This document shows, piece by piece, positions 34,401-44,455 of a stretch of DNA of 64,000 nt. The notes below the pieces were generated by a model that did not search any database, was not told where the DNA came from, and saw nothing but the letters and a program-made list of their open reading frames with translations. The position numbers were made by a program, and so were the translations under genes. Within the stretch, counting starts at the first letter, position 1, and every line of letters starts with the position of its first letter. Origin of the DNA: Spinacia oleracea (lineage: Eukaryota; Streptophyta; Magnoliopsida; Caryophyllales; Amaranthaceae); contig NC_079487.1 in the NCBI RefSeq assembly GCF_020520425.1, positions 104,566,141 through 104,630,140 on the forward strand, given 5' to 3'.

Positions 34401-35794
34401 GCCCAGTATCTCTGAAAGAAAATGGGTTGAATGCCATCTGGACCAGGGCTCTTAATTGGGTCCATTAACCTTAAATTATGCCAAACTTCATCCTTAGAGA
34501 TCGGTTTAAGTAAACCCAACCTGTCCTCATCAGATAACTTGTTAACATTAGGATATGAAACCCCCAAAACACTTCTAATCAAAGACGTTTGGAAAAGAGT
34601 ATCAAAATAGGAAACAGCCATATCTTTAAGCACTTCCCCCTCCGTAACCCAAACACCATCCCCATTTTTTAGAGTTAAAATTTTCCCCCTACTTTTCCTA
34701 ACTTTAGCAATAATGTGAAAATATTTGGTATTATGATCCCCGAATTTCCTCCAATTTAATCCGGCCTTTTGATCCCAAATTAAACGTTCCTTCCTAAAAA
34801 TGTTATTAAGCTGATTAAGCAAATCTCGTTCTAGATTAACCAAAAACCGACTATACGATTTAGACAAAGCCAATTGAATACCGTTGATACGCGCCAATAA
34901 CCGTTTTTTTTGCAGTCGTAAGTTACCAAACACATTACTATTCCAACCAACAATGTTTTTTAAAAAACTGTCCCGCCCTCTAATGAAATCAAACACACAG
35001 TCAGACCAATTATGCAAAAAGAAATCCTTAAACTGGGGGTGTTCCATCCAAACCTCTTTACATCGAAAAGGAAATGGACCTTCAACTACATCATGATGCA
35101 ATGAAACAATAATAGGGCAATGATCAGAGTGAGTACGAGGAAGATGATGTACCTGGGTATGCGGGAAAATGTCCAACCACGGAGAATTCGCAAGCGCCCG
35201 ATCCAACCTCTCTCTGATTAAGCCCGCCCCATCGCGCGCGTTGGTCCAAGTGTATGGATTGCCATGGTAGCCCAAATCCACCAAACCTGCTGCATCCATA
35301 AAGTTCCTCAAATCCTTGCATTGCCCACTACGAAACGGACGCCCTCCCATTTTCTCGGACTGCGACGTGACCTCATTCATATCACCCACCATTAACCAAG
35401 GAGTGTCAGGCGGTGGCAAATTATCCGCCATGTTTCTCCATAAGGCATGCCTTGGACCCGGAACACTTGGAGCATGCAATCCAGTGATCAGGACCTCCGG
35501 CCTCACATTTTCGAAGTGGAACAGAACATGAAATTGATTCACATCCTCAGAGAATAATACCAAATCGATTGAATTCTTCCAAAACAACCAAATTCCACCT
35601 CTCTTATCCGTCGGAGAAATGACCTTGAACTGTGTAAAACGTAACTGCATCATTACCTCCTTCGCACGATAGTCATCACTCTTGGTTTCCAACAAAATAA
35701 AAATTGACGGATGTTGCGATTCAATGATGTTCCAAGCAGTCGGAATAAAACCATCCCTCGACGCCCCTCTTACATTCCAAACACACACCTTCAT
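31482..35794 (-). pseudogene. LINE ORF2: endonuclease, reverse transcriptase, RNase H (one frameshift)
   Basis: The ORF2 product nicks target DNA and copies the LINE RNA. The likely start is MKVCVWNVRGASRDGF at 35794, the typical start of the endonuclease domain; the open frame continues upstream inside ORF1. Endonuclease motifs are LLETKSD, VGDMNEV and THSDHCPI. The reverse transcriptase has SPGPDGIQPIFFQ, DLTKAYDSLEW, SGIRQGDPLS and FYADDVFLFG. A zinc-binding RT-associated region (CTRCNLVAENHIHLFRDC) and a C-terminal RNase H (LNTDGSWKAK, AAELYAVREGL, ELETDAQ) follow. Near 33411-33421 the frame changes: NMAGRCTYS in one frame runs into LLKSVLNTYPLYNMQ in another, consistent with loss of one base. 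The reading is otherwise open. Confidence 0.9.
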
Positions 35795-35834
35795 CTTCAA
35801 ATTAGGTAACGGGCGTTGTACCGTCGCCCTTGGT

Positions 35835-37946
35835 TCATCTCCCGGCCCCGCATTCAGGGGAAGGAAGAACTCCTCCCAATCCCTCCAATGGTACGAGAGC
35901 CTCATCATCCCTAAATCCTCCAATCTGATCGGAGTCACGTACGTGAAAATTTTCAGAGGTTCCAACATTTGACGATAATACCTCCCCTGTATTTGCACTC
36001 CGACCACTTCTTGCTGAGTTTCGTACAACGCCGTATGGTGTCCCGACCGTCCCATTTCTTGCCCTTGTGTTTCGAATTGTAAAGGTGTGATGGGTACCTC
36101 TTTTGGCAACTCCGGATGAAGATGAGGAGTCATGTTGATTGGATTGAAATCTGGTTCCATGCCTGGCAACAATGTTTTGCTGAAATTCCTTGGTATCTCC
36201 AACCTGGGCCGAGGTATCGGACCCGTATACAACTGTTCCTGTCTCTGCAACTCCGCCAACAGCGCTCTCGCTTCCGAACCCGGGCTGCACCTCTCCCTCC
36301 TCTTGTCTCTCTCCGTCACACATTGAGATGTCCCTGAGTCCATCGGCATCAGCTGCAACAGCTCCGGCTGAAAGATCGAACCCGACACCCTTGGAACTTC
36401 TATCACATCCGTCGGAACTCCTCTGGACTGAAAAAATCTCGGACCTCTCTGAATCCAAGCTTGACCGTCCCTCCTCCAAGATCCCTTCCGCCCCTGACTC
36501 GCTTGCATGCATGCTGATTTCGGGGATTGATCGTTGGCCATTACTATCACTTAAAACAGAGCAGACTTGGGGAGAAAGAGAGGAAATAACCGGAGAAGGT
36601 GAAAGGTTGAGAGAGTGTTGGGGAAGGGTGTTAACTTGGTTAACTGCTGGGGTTAAAAACACCTCTGGAGTAGTATTGAGAGGAGAAGCCAAAGAGTTAA
36701 TGGCCAAGTGTTGGTTCTGTTCTACCACGTGGACGGCGCCTCCTGATCTTCCTTCCCCCCCTTTACTTGCTGAAGTAGGACAAACCTCATCATTAGAAGA
36801 ATTAGGAGCAGCAATGTGAGATTTAGTTGCATGCAAATTACTTTTCCGTTGCGAACCTTCTTGGAACACACCTACTCCACCATTCGTATTCCGTACTCCT
36901 CGTAAACAAACCCCTTTTTTGTACTCATTAATTTGGGAATGAGGCCCAACTTTCTCATTGGATCGAGCTTTGGGCCTTGACCTGCGATTAACCAGAGTCC
37001 ACGGTCCATAGTCCGTCTCCTGTTCGCCCCCCTTATCCAATTCCACACTAGTTGACGCCATTGATCCATGCATGATATTGCTTTTTGTATTCCCCTCTCC
37101 ATGATCCATCTTTCCCTTACCCTTATGCATACTAGATTCAGTCATGCCCACTACGCAATCGTGCGCCACATGACCTATCCGACCACAGGAAAAACAAAGA
37201 GATGAAACATTTTCGTACAAAATGGATTGCCAGGCCCCACCAATCCAAACCTTTGTGATCAAAGGTTTTGACAACATTATTTCCACACAAACTCTTGCAT
37301 AACGACCCCTAGTGACCTTATCGGTTGCATAGTCCACTCGGATCGGCTTACCAACCAACTGTGCAATCGCAAAGAGCGCCTCCTTATCATAATATTCAAT
37401 TGGAAGTTCATCAATACGTATCCAAACCGACATAGTATCAAAACCATCCTTTGACGGCCGGAAATTTGGTTTCCATGTAGAAATCATAAGATAGTGATCA
37501 AGTATGAACCACGGGCCACCAAAAAGTGCCCTTTCAAAATCATCCGGCTGAGTAAACCTAAACAAAAACACATCATGCCCAACATCTATAACCTCTAAGG
37601 ATCCCTTAATCCTCCACATAGCTCGAACTCTAGATTCCATGTATGCTGAACGAACCTTGATCCCAAGACATTTCCCCATCAAAGTTAACCTCCATGGCGA
37701 TCTTAACCTGTCCAAGGTTAGTTTATCGAACTTGACCGCCAAACCGCCCTCTGGACTTAACTCATCACCATCCTCCCAATCCCGTGATGCGGACACAATT
37801 TTCCTTACCTCTGCAAACCATTGGGATGAACACGCAACCACCTCCCTGAATGATTGCGAGCCCTTAGCCTGAGCCGCCGCTTTATTGACATGCGTTGCAT
37901 CATGCATAACCTTATCTGGAGGCTCCGAAGGAGTGGATACCTCCAT
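35835..37946 (-). CDS. LINE ORF1 protein: DUF4283 domain and zinc knuckle
   Basis: A 703-aa intact ORF1 of the L1-type element. ORF1 proteins bind the LINE RNA and chaperone reverse transcription. Residues about 70-225 form a DUF4283 domain (ERALFGGPWFILDHYLMIST), and residues 251-264 a CCHC zinc knuckle (CFSCGRIGHVAHDC). The long C-terminal half is Ser/Gly-rich, low in complexity and probably disordered. The stop lies 40 bp before the likely ORF2 ATG. The ORF2 frame is also open across the last 700 bp of ORF1, probably because of composition. The first ATG follows a 74-nt leader. Confidence 0.88.
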   Translation of the reverse strand: MEVSTPSEPPDKVMHDATHVNKAAAQAKGSQSFREVVACSSQWFAEVRKIVSASRDWEDGDELSPEGGLAVKFDKLTLDRLRSPWRLTLMGKCLGIKVRSAYMESRVRAMWRIKGSLEVIDVGHDVFLFRFTQPDDFERALFGGPWFILDHYLMISTWKPNFRPSKDGFDTMSVWIRIDELPIEYYDKEALFAIAQLVGKPIRVDYATDKVTRGRYARVCVEIMLSKPLITKVWIGGAWQSILYENVSSLCFSCGRIGHVAHDCVVGMTESSMHKGKGKMDHGEGNTKSNIMHGSMASTSVELDKGGEQETDYGPWTLVNRRSRPKARSNEKVGPHSQINEYKKGVCLRGVRNTNGGVGVFQEGSQRKSNLHATKSHIAAPNSSNDEVCPTSASKGGEGRSGGAVHVVEQNQHLAINSLASPLNTTPEVFLTPAVNQVNTLPQHSLNLSPSPVISSLSPQVCSVLSDSNGQRSIPEISMHASESGAEGILEEGRSSLDSERSEIFSVQRSSDGCDRSSKGVGFDLSAGAVAADADGLRDISMCDGERQEEGEVQPGFGSESAVGGVAETGTVVYGSDTSAQVGDTKEFQQNIVARHGTRFQSNQHDSSSSSGVAKRGTHHTFTIRNTRARNGTVGTPYGVVRNSARSGRSANTGEVLSSNVGTSENFHVRDSDQIGGFRDDEALVPLEGLGGVLPSPECGAGR

Positions 37947-38036
37947 TACGTAACCAAGGAAGGCAACTTGAAGATGAACTCTTTTCTCTCTTTTCTCTCT
38001 CTAACTTTTCTCTCTCTCGTACACATTTCTAATGTT

Positions 38037-41000
38037 AATTACAAATAAGAAATGATAATTGAAGTGATAACGGAGAAAACTTAATTGACCCAGTGGGTAG
38101 TTTACCCACCTGACGTGGCGAGATACGTGGCATCCATGATAACATATGGAAGATGATGTGGAATTGGTTCAAATCTTACTCCGTAATTCAATGTGCATAA
38201 GTGATTTCCAAAATTATTCCAACTTCCAAGTAAATTATGTAGTAATTGCACCTCTTCACCAAAATAGTTTCAAAATCTCAATATTTCATCCTCTTCATCA
38301 ATGGTCACTGCTTCGTAGCACCACCATCTACGGTGGTGCAACTGGTGGAGTCCACCACAAAACGGCGACTATGGATACTGGGGACATCAACATGCCAGAA
38401 ATCGAGTCTATTTAAAGTTATTAGTAGCAATCGTTTTTTTGGTCGCACAAAAAAATTACAGCATTGCCCCAAATTCAATCGATTCAGTTTTCCAAATTTC
38501 TTAAATTTCATCCATTTGATTCAATTGAACAACCAAACAACATTTTCCCTGTGTTTTCATATTTTGGGGCTTAGTGTAAAAAGAACCAATGGGAGAAAGA
38601 AGAAGAGACAAGACAAGTTGAGAAATACACTGAACTAAATCAACACCAAGCCGAGGAAGATGGATATTAATGTTTTTTCTTAGTTTTTAATTATTTATTT
38701 TATTTCCACTTTCATTTTGGCTTTCCAGATTTTATACTACTCTTTCTTCTGCCTCTCCTCAAATTATACTTTTGTTTTCCTTCAACCTTGTAAATCTTCT
38801 GTTGTCCTATGATCTTGTTGTTAACTTCGTAAATCTATTCATTTGTGATATACTTCATGTGGATCAATTCTTTTAACAAGGAGTGTTGCTAATTTCGTCA
38901 CATTCTGTCCCCTCAAAAAGAAAAGAAAAAAACTGGTCATATATCCTGATATTCAAAAACCTTACAAATGATAATTATATATACGTGTATACGTGTTTTT
39001 TTTAGGAGGACTACAAGCTACAACCATAATGATAATTGTAGTTATCAGATGAAACTATCAACATTTTCTGTATTTGATTACTTCATATTTCTTTGATTCA
39101 TAATTTTTGAATAGTAAAATCACTAATATAGTACCTATTCGATATACGGTCTATAATCTTAATATTAATTTTGAATGAAATCTAAATTATAATTATAGAC
39201 AATAATCATCATAATAGAGTTTACACATATTTTCTAATTCAAATTAATCATGGATAAACATGTTATTGACCATTCTTTGTCTTATTTATCTAAAACAATA
39301 AAACAGATATGGGTACGTAAATAAAATTAATTTCATCCTCGTTCACCCAACCGTTACTTCAATAGTCATATTCACCATCTAACTCATTACCCGGTCACTA
39401 ACACCTATGGGATACTTGACCATCCACTTTATTCAATTAAAGATGATTTCAAGGCGGGGCGGGAGCGAGATGGTCCATCCACGTTTCTACCCACGTAAAG
39501 TTTTATCTCCATCCACGCCACATACAATGAGTATGGTACACATCCCCTATCTAAATCTCCGCCTCGCGAGGTACAAAATAAAATACATTCTCGCTCCATC
39601 ACCCACCTCAAACCAACCCTAAACCCGATGATTTTTTTTGTAAGAGAGTTTAGAATTGTAGACCTCTATGATAGAATATTTGGCAATTCAGTTGTTTGGT
39701 TAGAGTAATTGAGCAAAATAGCAAATAAAAAGAATAAAAAAAAAGAATAAGGTAGATATGTTTTTTTTAGGAAAGGATTTTTGGCGGAAAAATTTTACAC
39801 CAGGAAGTGACATGTGTCATTCCTGGTGTCTGTTTTAGTATAATGTAATAATAGATAATAATAATTTTAAAACTTATTAGACGTGATTGGAACTTATTGA
39901 ACTTATTTGATTGTAACCTATCTGATCTATTTGAACTTAATTGATTTTATCTGAACTTATTGTACGTACCTGAAACTTATTTTTTAATTGTGAAAATAAC
40001 CCCCGACACCTTAGTAAGTTCATTTAAGATCAAACAATAGAACAAACAAGCAAATAAAAACTACACCGTTTATTTTTTTTATTTTTTTGGCAGTAATTAC
40101 AAACAAGCCTAAGTTACACCTTCGGAATACTTTCGGATTTATTATTTTTGTTGCCTAAGTTACACCTTCGGAATACTTTTGTCGATCCCCTCATACAGCT
40201 ATATTGCATTTTTTATTGATAAACTTACGGCTAGGGCAAAAGTTTGGACAAATACGTAGAACTATATATTTCCTCGGTTCCTCTATTCCATAATGATGTT
40301 CAGTTTCTTTTTTTACGTTTGTCAATGTGCATTTTGTATCGTTTTGATCTCTAATTATACATAAGTAAAAATTATGAAGTTTTGAAATTACTAAAATATT
40401 TATTAAGACGAATCAAACAAGGCCTCACATGATTTTTTTAATTTTTTTTATATATATTGGGAAGAATTCTTAAGATTCTCTTAATAATGTTAAAATACTG
40501 AATTGAAACATCATTATGAAATGGGGGGAGTATTAAACTATGTATTCCGTTGAAAGACCTAAACATATGGAGTACTTCATATAATATACCGATTATTTAT
40601 CATTTTGAAATTTATAATAGTGTCAAAATAAACAAGGTTGAGAATATTGTAAGAAATGTATTTTTAATTATCCTACTTAACATGTTAACACTGAATTATT
40701 TTATCGGATTAATTTACGAGGTCGATAATACAATACAACCGGTCATTTACAACAATTTGGTGTGTTATGGGAGATTCTTCAGTTAATTGTGGAGGGAGGC
40801 ACTCAAAAGAGGGATCTAATTAACAGAGTAAGAAGAAAAATCAAGATGAGAAAGGAAAGGAAAAAGAAAGCAATTAGGAGTTGGTAGTCTTGGACTCTTG
40901 GTACATCAAAAACTATGTCCCACATCGATACAAAATTGTAGAACGGTAGAAAGGGTAGTATAAACTTCACCTCCAAAGTTTAATATAGGAAACCTAAAGT

Positions 41001-41153
41001 TTTGGGCTTTAAATTTAACATAAATCTTCAAGAGTACTGGTAGAGTTGTAGCATAATATGGATTAGTGGTATGGTTGCACGCTTTGTTTTATTTTAAAAT
41101 TTATATTTTGTTACTTCAACAAACAATTACTAAACATCATTTATTTTTGATAA
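38037..41153. other. Intergenic DNA with repeats, no gene seen
   Basis: AT-rich. TACCCACTGGGT-like motifs at 38090-38110 recur near 47410, so both are parts of a repeat family. GAACTTATTTGA/TCTGAACTTATT repeats lie at 39880-39990, similar to 4010-4060. A MITE sits at 40268-40532. Small ORFs at 38146-38638 show no domain and no splice context. Confidence 0.5.
40268..40532. mobile_element. Degenerate Stowaway-like MITE
   Basis: Left TTTCCTCGGTTCCTCTATTC with CCATAATGATGTTCAGTTTC faces right GAAACATCATTATGAAATGG followed by GGGGAGTA. The internal sequence has the usual ACGTTTGTCAATGTGCA and AAGACGAATCAAACAAGGC motifs of this family. Confidence 0.65.
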
Positions 41154-42247
41154 TCTAATATACATATATAAAGGAGGCATATTTGCTGAAAGATTAGAGC
41201 GCCACCTAGGATTACTAATGGTTTCGGCCAATAAAAAATAAGATTTCTAATTTCTTTTTGAATTTAAAAAATCAAGTGCCACGTAGATAATTAATTAGGT
41301 GCCACGTAGATATTTTAATTAATTAATTATTAATATATACAACTCCATCGAAAATCAAACACTCTAATAATTAAAAAATAATCGTTTGCCACGTAGATAA
41401 TTAATTAGGTGCCACATGATATTTTAATTACTTAATTAATTACTAATATATACAACTCCATCTAAAATCAAACACTCTAATAATTAAAAAATAAATCTAA
41501 AATAAAATTCATCCAAAATCAAACAATAATCTAAAATAAAATAAATAAAATTCAATTTAAAATCAAACATTAATCCAATATTAGAGCGCAACGTATAAAA
41601 ATCTAATGGCTTCGGCCAATGGAGAAATATTAGAGCGCCACCTAGGATTACTAATGGTTTCGGCCAATGAAAAATAATATTTTCTAATTTCTTTTTGAAT
41701 TTAAAAAATCAAGTGACACGTAGATAATTAATTAGGTGCCACGTAGATATTTTAATTAATTAATTACTAATATATACAACTCCATCGAAAATCAAACACT
41801 CTAATAATTAAAAAATAATCTATTTCCACGTAGATAATTAATTAGGTGCCACGTAGATATTTTAATTAATTAATTACTTATATATACAAATCTGTCTAAA
41901 ATCAAACACTCTAATAATTAAAAAATAAATCTAAAATAAAATTCATCCAAATCAAATAATAATCTAAAATAAAATAAATAAAATTTAATTTAAAATCAAA
42001 CATTAATCCAATATTAGAGCCCACATAGAAAAATCTAATGGTTTCGGCCAATGAAAAATAAGATTTCAAAATTAATTTTGAATTAAAAAAGTCGAGTGCC
42101 ACGTAAAGAAATGATTAACTTTCACATAGATATTTTTTTATTAATTATTTATTAATATTATGCATATATAATTTTATCCAAAAACAAACACTTTCATAAT
42201 AAAAAAAAATCTAAAATGAAATTCAATGCAAAATCAAAAACTAAACT

Positions 42248-42252
<5 letters not shown>

Positions 42253-42312
<60 letters not shown>
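42253..42312. repeat. (TA)n microsatellite, about 29 units
   Basis: Uninterrupted TA dinucleotides just before the second copy of the Helitron 5' terminal sequence. It probably expanded from the natural TATATA of the element's 5' end. Confidence 0.95.
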
Positions 42313-42315
<3 letters not shown>

Positions 42316-42448
42316 GAGGCATATTTGCTGAAACATTAGAGCGCCACCTAGGATTACTAATGGTTTCGACCAATGAAAAATAAGATTTCTAATTTATTTT
42401 TGAATTAAAAAAATTGAGTGCCACATAGATAATTAATTAAGTGCCACG

Positions 42449-42710
42449 TACTCCCTCTGTTCCATAATGTTCCTCATGTTTACTATTCATATGGTCAAAG
42501 TTTAAAAACTTTGACCGTAATTAATAATATGATTAAGAGTATAAATATTAACTTTTTGGATATCATTGGATTCGTTTCAATATAAATTTTCTAAATATAT
42601 ATTTTTTATACTTTTTACTAATGCGAAATTAAAACTATTAAGGTTCAAAGTAGTGCATTGGAGACCACGCATAATGGAAAAGTAAGGAACATTATAGAAC
42701 GGAGGGAGTA
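42449..42710. mobile_element. Stowaway-type MITE inside the Helitron
   Basis: TACTCCCTCTGTTCCATAAT at the left is mirrored by ATTATAGAACGGAGGGAGTA at the right. It interrupts GTGCCACG|TA|GATATTTAAATT, so the empty site can be read from the other array units and confirms TA as the target. Confidence 0.92.
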
Positions 42711-43197
42711 GATATTTAAATTAATTAATTAATTACTAATATATACAATTCCATCCAAAATCAAACGCTCTAATAATTAAAATATAAATCTAAAATAAAA
42801 TTCATCCAAAATCAAATACTAATCTAAAATAAAATTCAATCCAAAATCAAACATTAATCCAATATTAGAGCGCCACGTAGGAAATCTAATGGTTTCGGCC
42901 AAAGAAAAAATAAGACTTCAAAATTATTTTTGAATTAAAAAGTCGAATGCCACGTAGATAAATAATTAGGTGCCACGTAAATATTTTTATTAACGAATTA
43001 TTAATATTTCTTATATACAATTTCATCCAAAATCAAACACTATAATAATTAAAAAATAAATCTAAAATGAAATTAATTCCAAAATAAAAAATACAAATAT
43101 AATCTAATATATAAAATATAGCAGTTGATATATTTAGGAGTTTTATTTTAACGTAACAATTTAATAAAAACCGTGCATCGCACGAGCTAAAATCTAA

Positions 43198-44439
43198 TTT
43201 TTAAAATAGAGTTGAACTATGGTTACATTATAAAATGCTCACTTTTCTCATTTTTCTATTTTAAATGATGAACTTGATAATTTCTATTTAATGCAACAAA
43301 ATTTAAAATTATTTTCGAACAATCTCACTAAAAGTGGACTACTATGAAACAAATTTAAGCATCCGTAGAGTTCACAATCGAATCAGAAAAGGTTAAGAAG
43401 CTCTAAGTTTAGTGTGGAATTATCATAGTTTTTCTTTTATATCTCCCATTTAGTTCTTCCTAGTCCTACAGGATCGAAGTGGGAAATTATCATAGAAACC
43501 ATTTAATGTAAAGAGCTATATAACTTTAACTTTTGCTTGTTCCCATCACTCTCAATTAATATGGGACAATTTTCCTCTAATCTCTATTCTATGAGGGAAC
43601 TCATATTATTATTTTAAATTATCTTTTGGTGGTCTATATATAATAGTCTAAAACGCCTCTGCTACTTACAAACTACATTAATTGTAAAGTAGAATAAAAA
43701 AATATCAATTGAGCTCCGAACTCGAGAATTTCTTATCAAATTAACCTAGCTTAGCTCATTGACAACATTAATGATATAACAGAAGGCAATGTTTATTTCA
43801 ACTGAATTATATTTATCTTATCTGGTATAAGTTATGTAGTGTAGAAATTATAATTGCGATCACCTCATCTTAAATTTACTTATCCCAGGACTAATTTGTA
43901 CAAACCGGGGTTGACCTAGATAAATATATGTTGATTAAGTGTTCTATTTTTTCAGGATAAGAACAATATAATCAACAAGTAAAGGATGATTAGAACACTG
44001 ACATCCCTTAGAAATCCTCATAGACCTATAACTCTTGTACATGAAGATAATGCACTTCTTCTCCCAAATGAGAGGCTACAAGATGATACTAGAATATTTT
44101 AGCCAAGGTCAGAGTCAGACGAATCATCTCGTGTAAGAGGTGGTCACACCTCTGTAAGTAGTATCATATCCTAAAACAAAGTACTCTGTTGTAGTCATGC
44201 TTTTCCTTTTTGACTTTTAATTTTGAGTTTGAAGGAGCTTTAAAGAGAACATGGACGAGCTTATAAACAAACATGAATGAGTTGTTCTTGAGCCTAAACG
44301 GGTTGAAAATCAAGTAGTTCGAGCTGGTCTCGTTTATTAATTAGCTTGAAATTATTGTCCATACCCGAGCTTTGACTGAGCTTTAACCGAACTTATTCAC
44401 AAGTTGCTCACAAATGTATTGACTCACTAACACCCTAAT
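43198..44439. other. Intergenic DNA, no gene seen
   Basis: AT-rich with no supported ORF. GAGCTTTGACTGAGC/TTTAACCGAAC motifs at 44280-44400 look like part of a dispersed repeat. Otherwise I see nothing in it. Confidence 0.5.
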
Positions 44440-44455
44440 AAGATGGCCCGTGTAT

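Larger units (their letters stand above)
31255..38020 (-). mobile_element. Full-length L1-type LINE with target duplication
   Basis: A 6.77-kb minus-strand element. In its own orientation it has a short 5' UTR with GAGAGAGAAAAG repeats (38020-37947), ORF1, ORF2, a 3' UTR of about 215 bp and an A-tail seen as 11 T at 31255-31265. ACACATTTCTAATG occurs exactly at both borders (31241-31254 and 38021-38034, perhaps two bases longer), a LINE-type target-site duplication. ORF2 has one frameshift, so this copy is probably not autonomous. Confidence 0.93.
41154..43197 (+). mobile_element. Non-autonomous Helitron containing a tandem array
   Basis: The 5' end TCTAATATACATATATAAAG, preceded by A, and the 3' end CCGTGCATCGCACGAG then CTAAAATCTAA followed by T, fit Helitron rules: insertion between A and T, 5' TC, a GC hairpin (GTGC-ATC-GCAC) and 3' CTRR. 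There is no inverted terminal repeat and no ORF. The inside is built from diverged units that begin ATTAGAGCGCCACCTAGGAT or a similar sequence, continue with TAATGGTTTCGGCCAATGAA, and contain GTGCCACGTAGAT boxes; unit starts lie near 41197, 41581, 41629, 42013, 42336 and 42866. A second copy of the 5' terminal region (AAAGGAGGCATATTTGCTGA) follows a TA microsatellite at 42313. Confidence 0.8.

Noticed and set aside
36190..36819. 209-codon plus-strand ORF
   Set aside because: Antisense shadow of LINE ORF1/ORF2. The minus strand has recognisable domains.
38146..38638. ORFs of 89 and 130 codons
   Set aside because: No domain, no promoter or splice signals, low-complexity ends. The region shows only repeat fragments.
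41154..43197. CRISPR-like regular repeats
   Set aside because: Units are long, diverged and AT-rich in plant nuclear DNA, with Helitron ends. There are no cas genes and no uniform repeat-spacer pattern.
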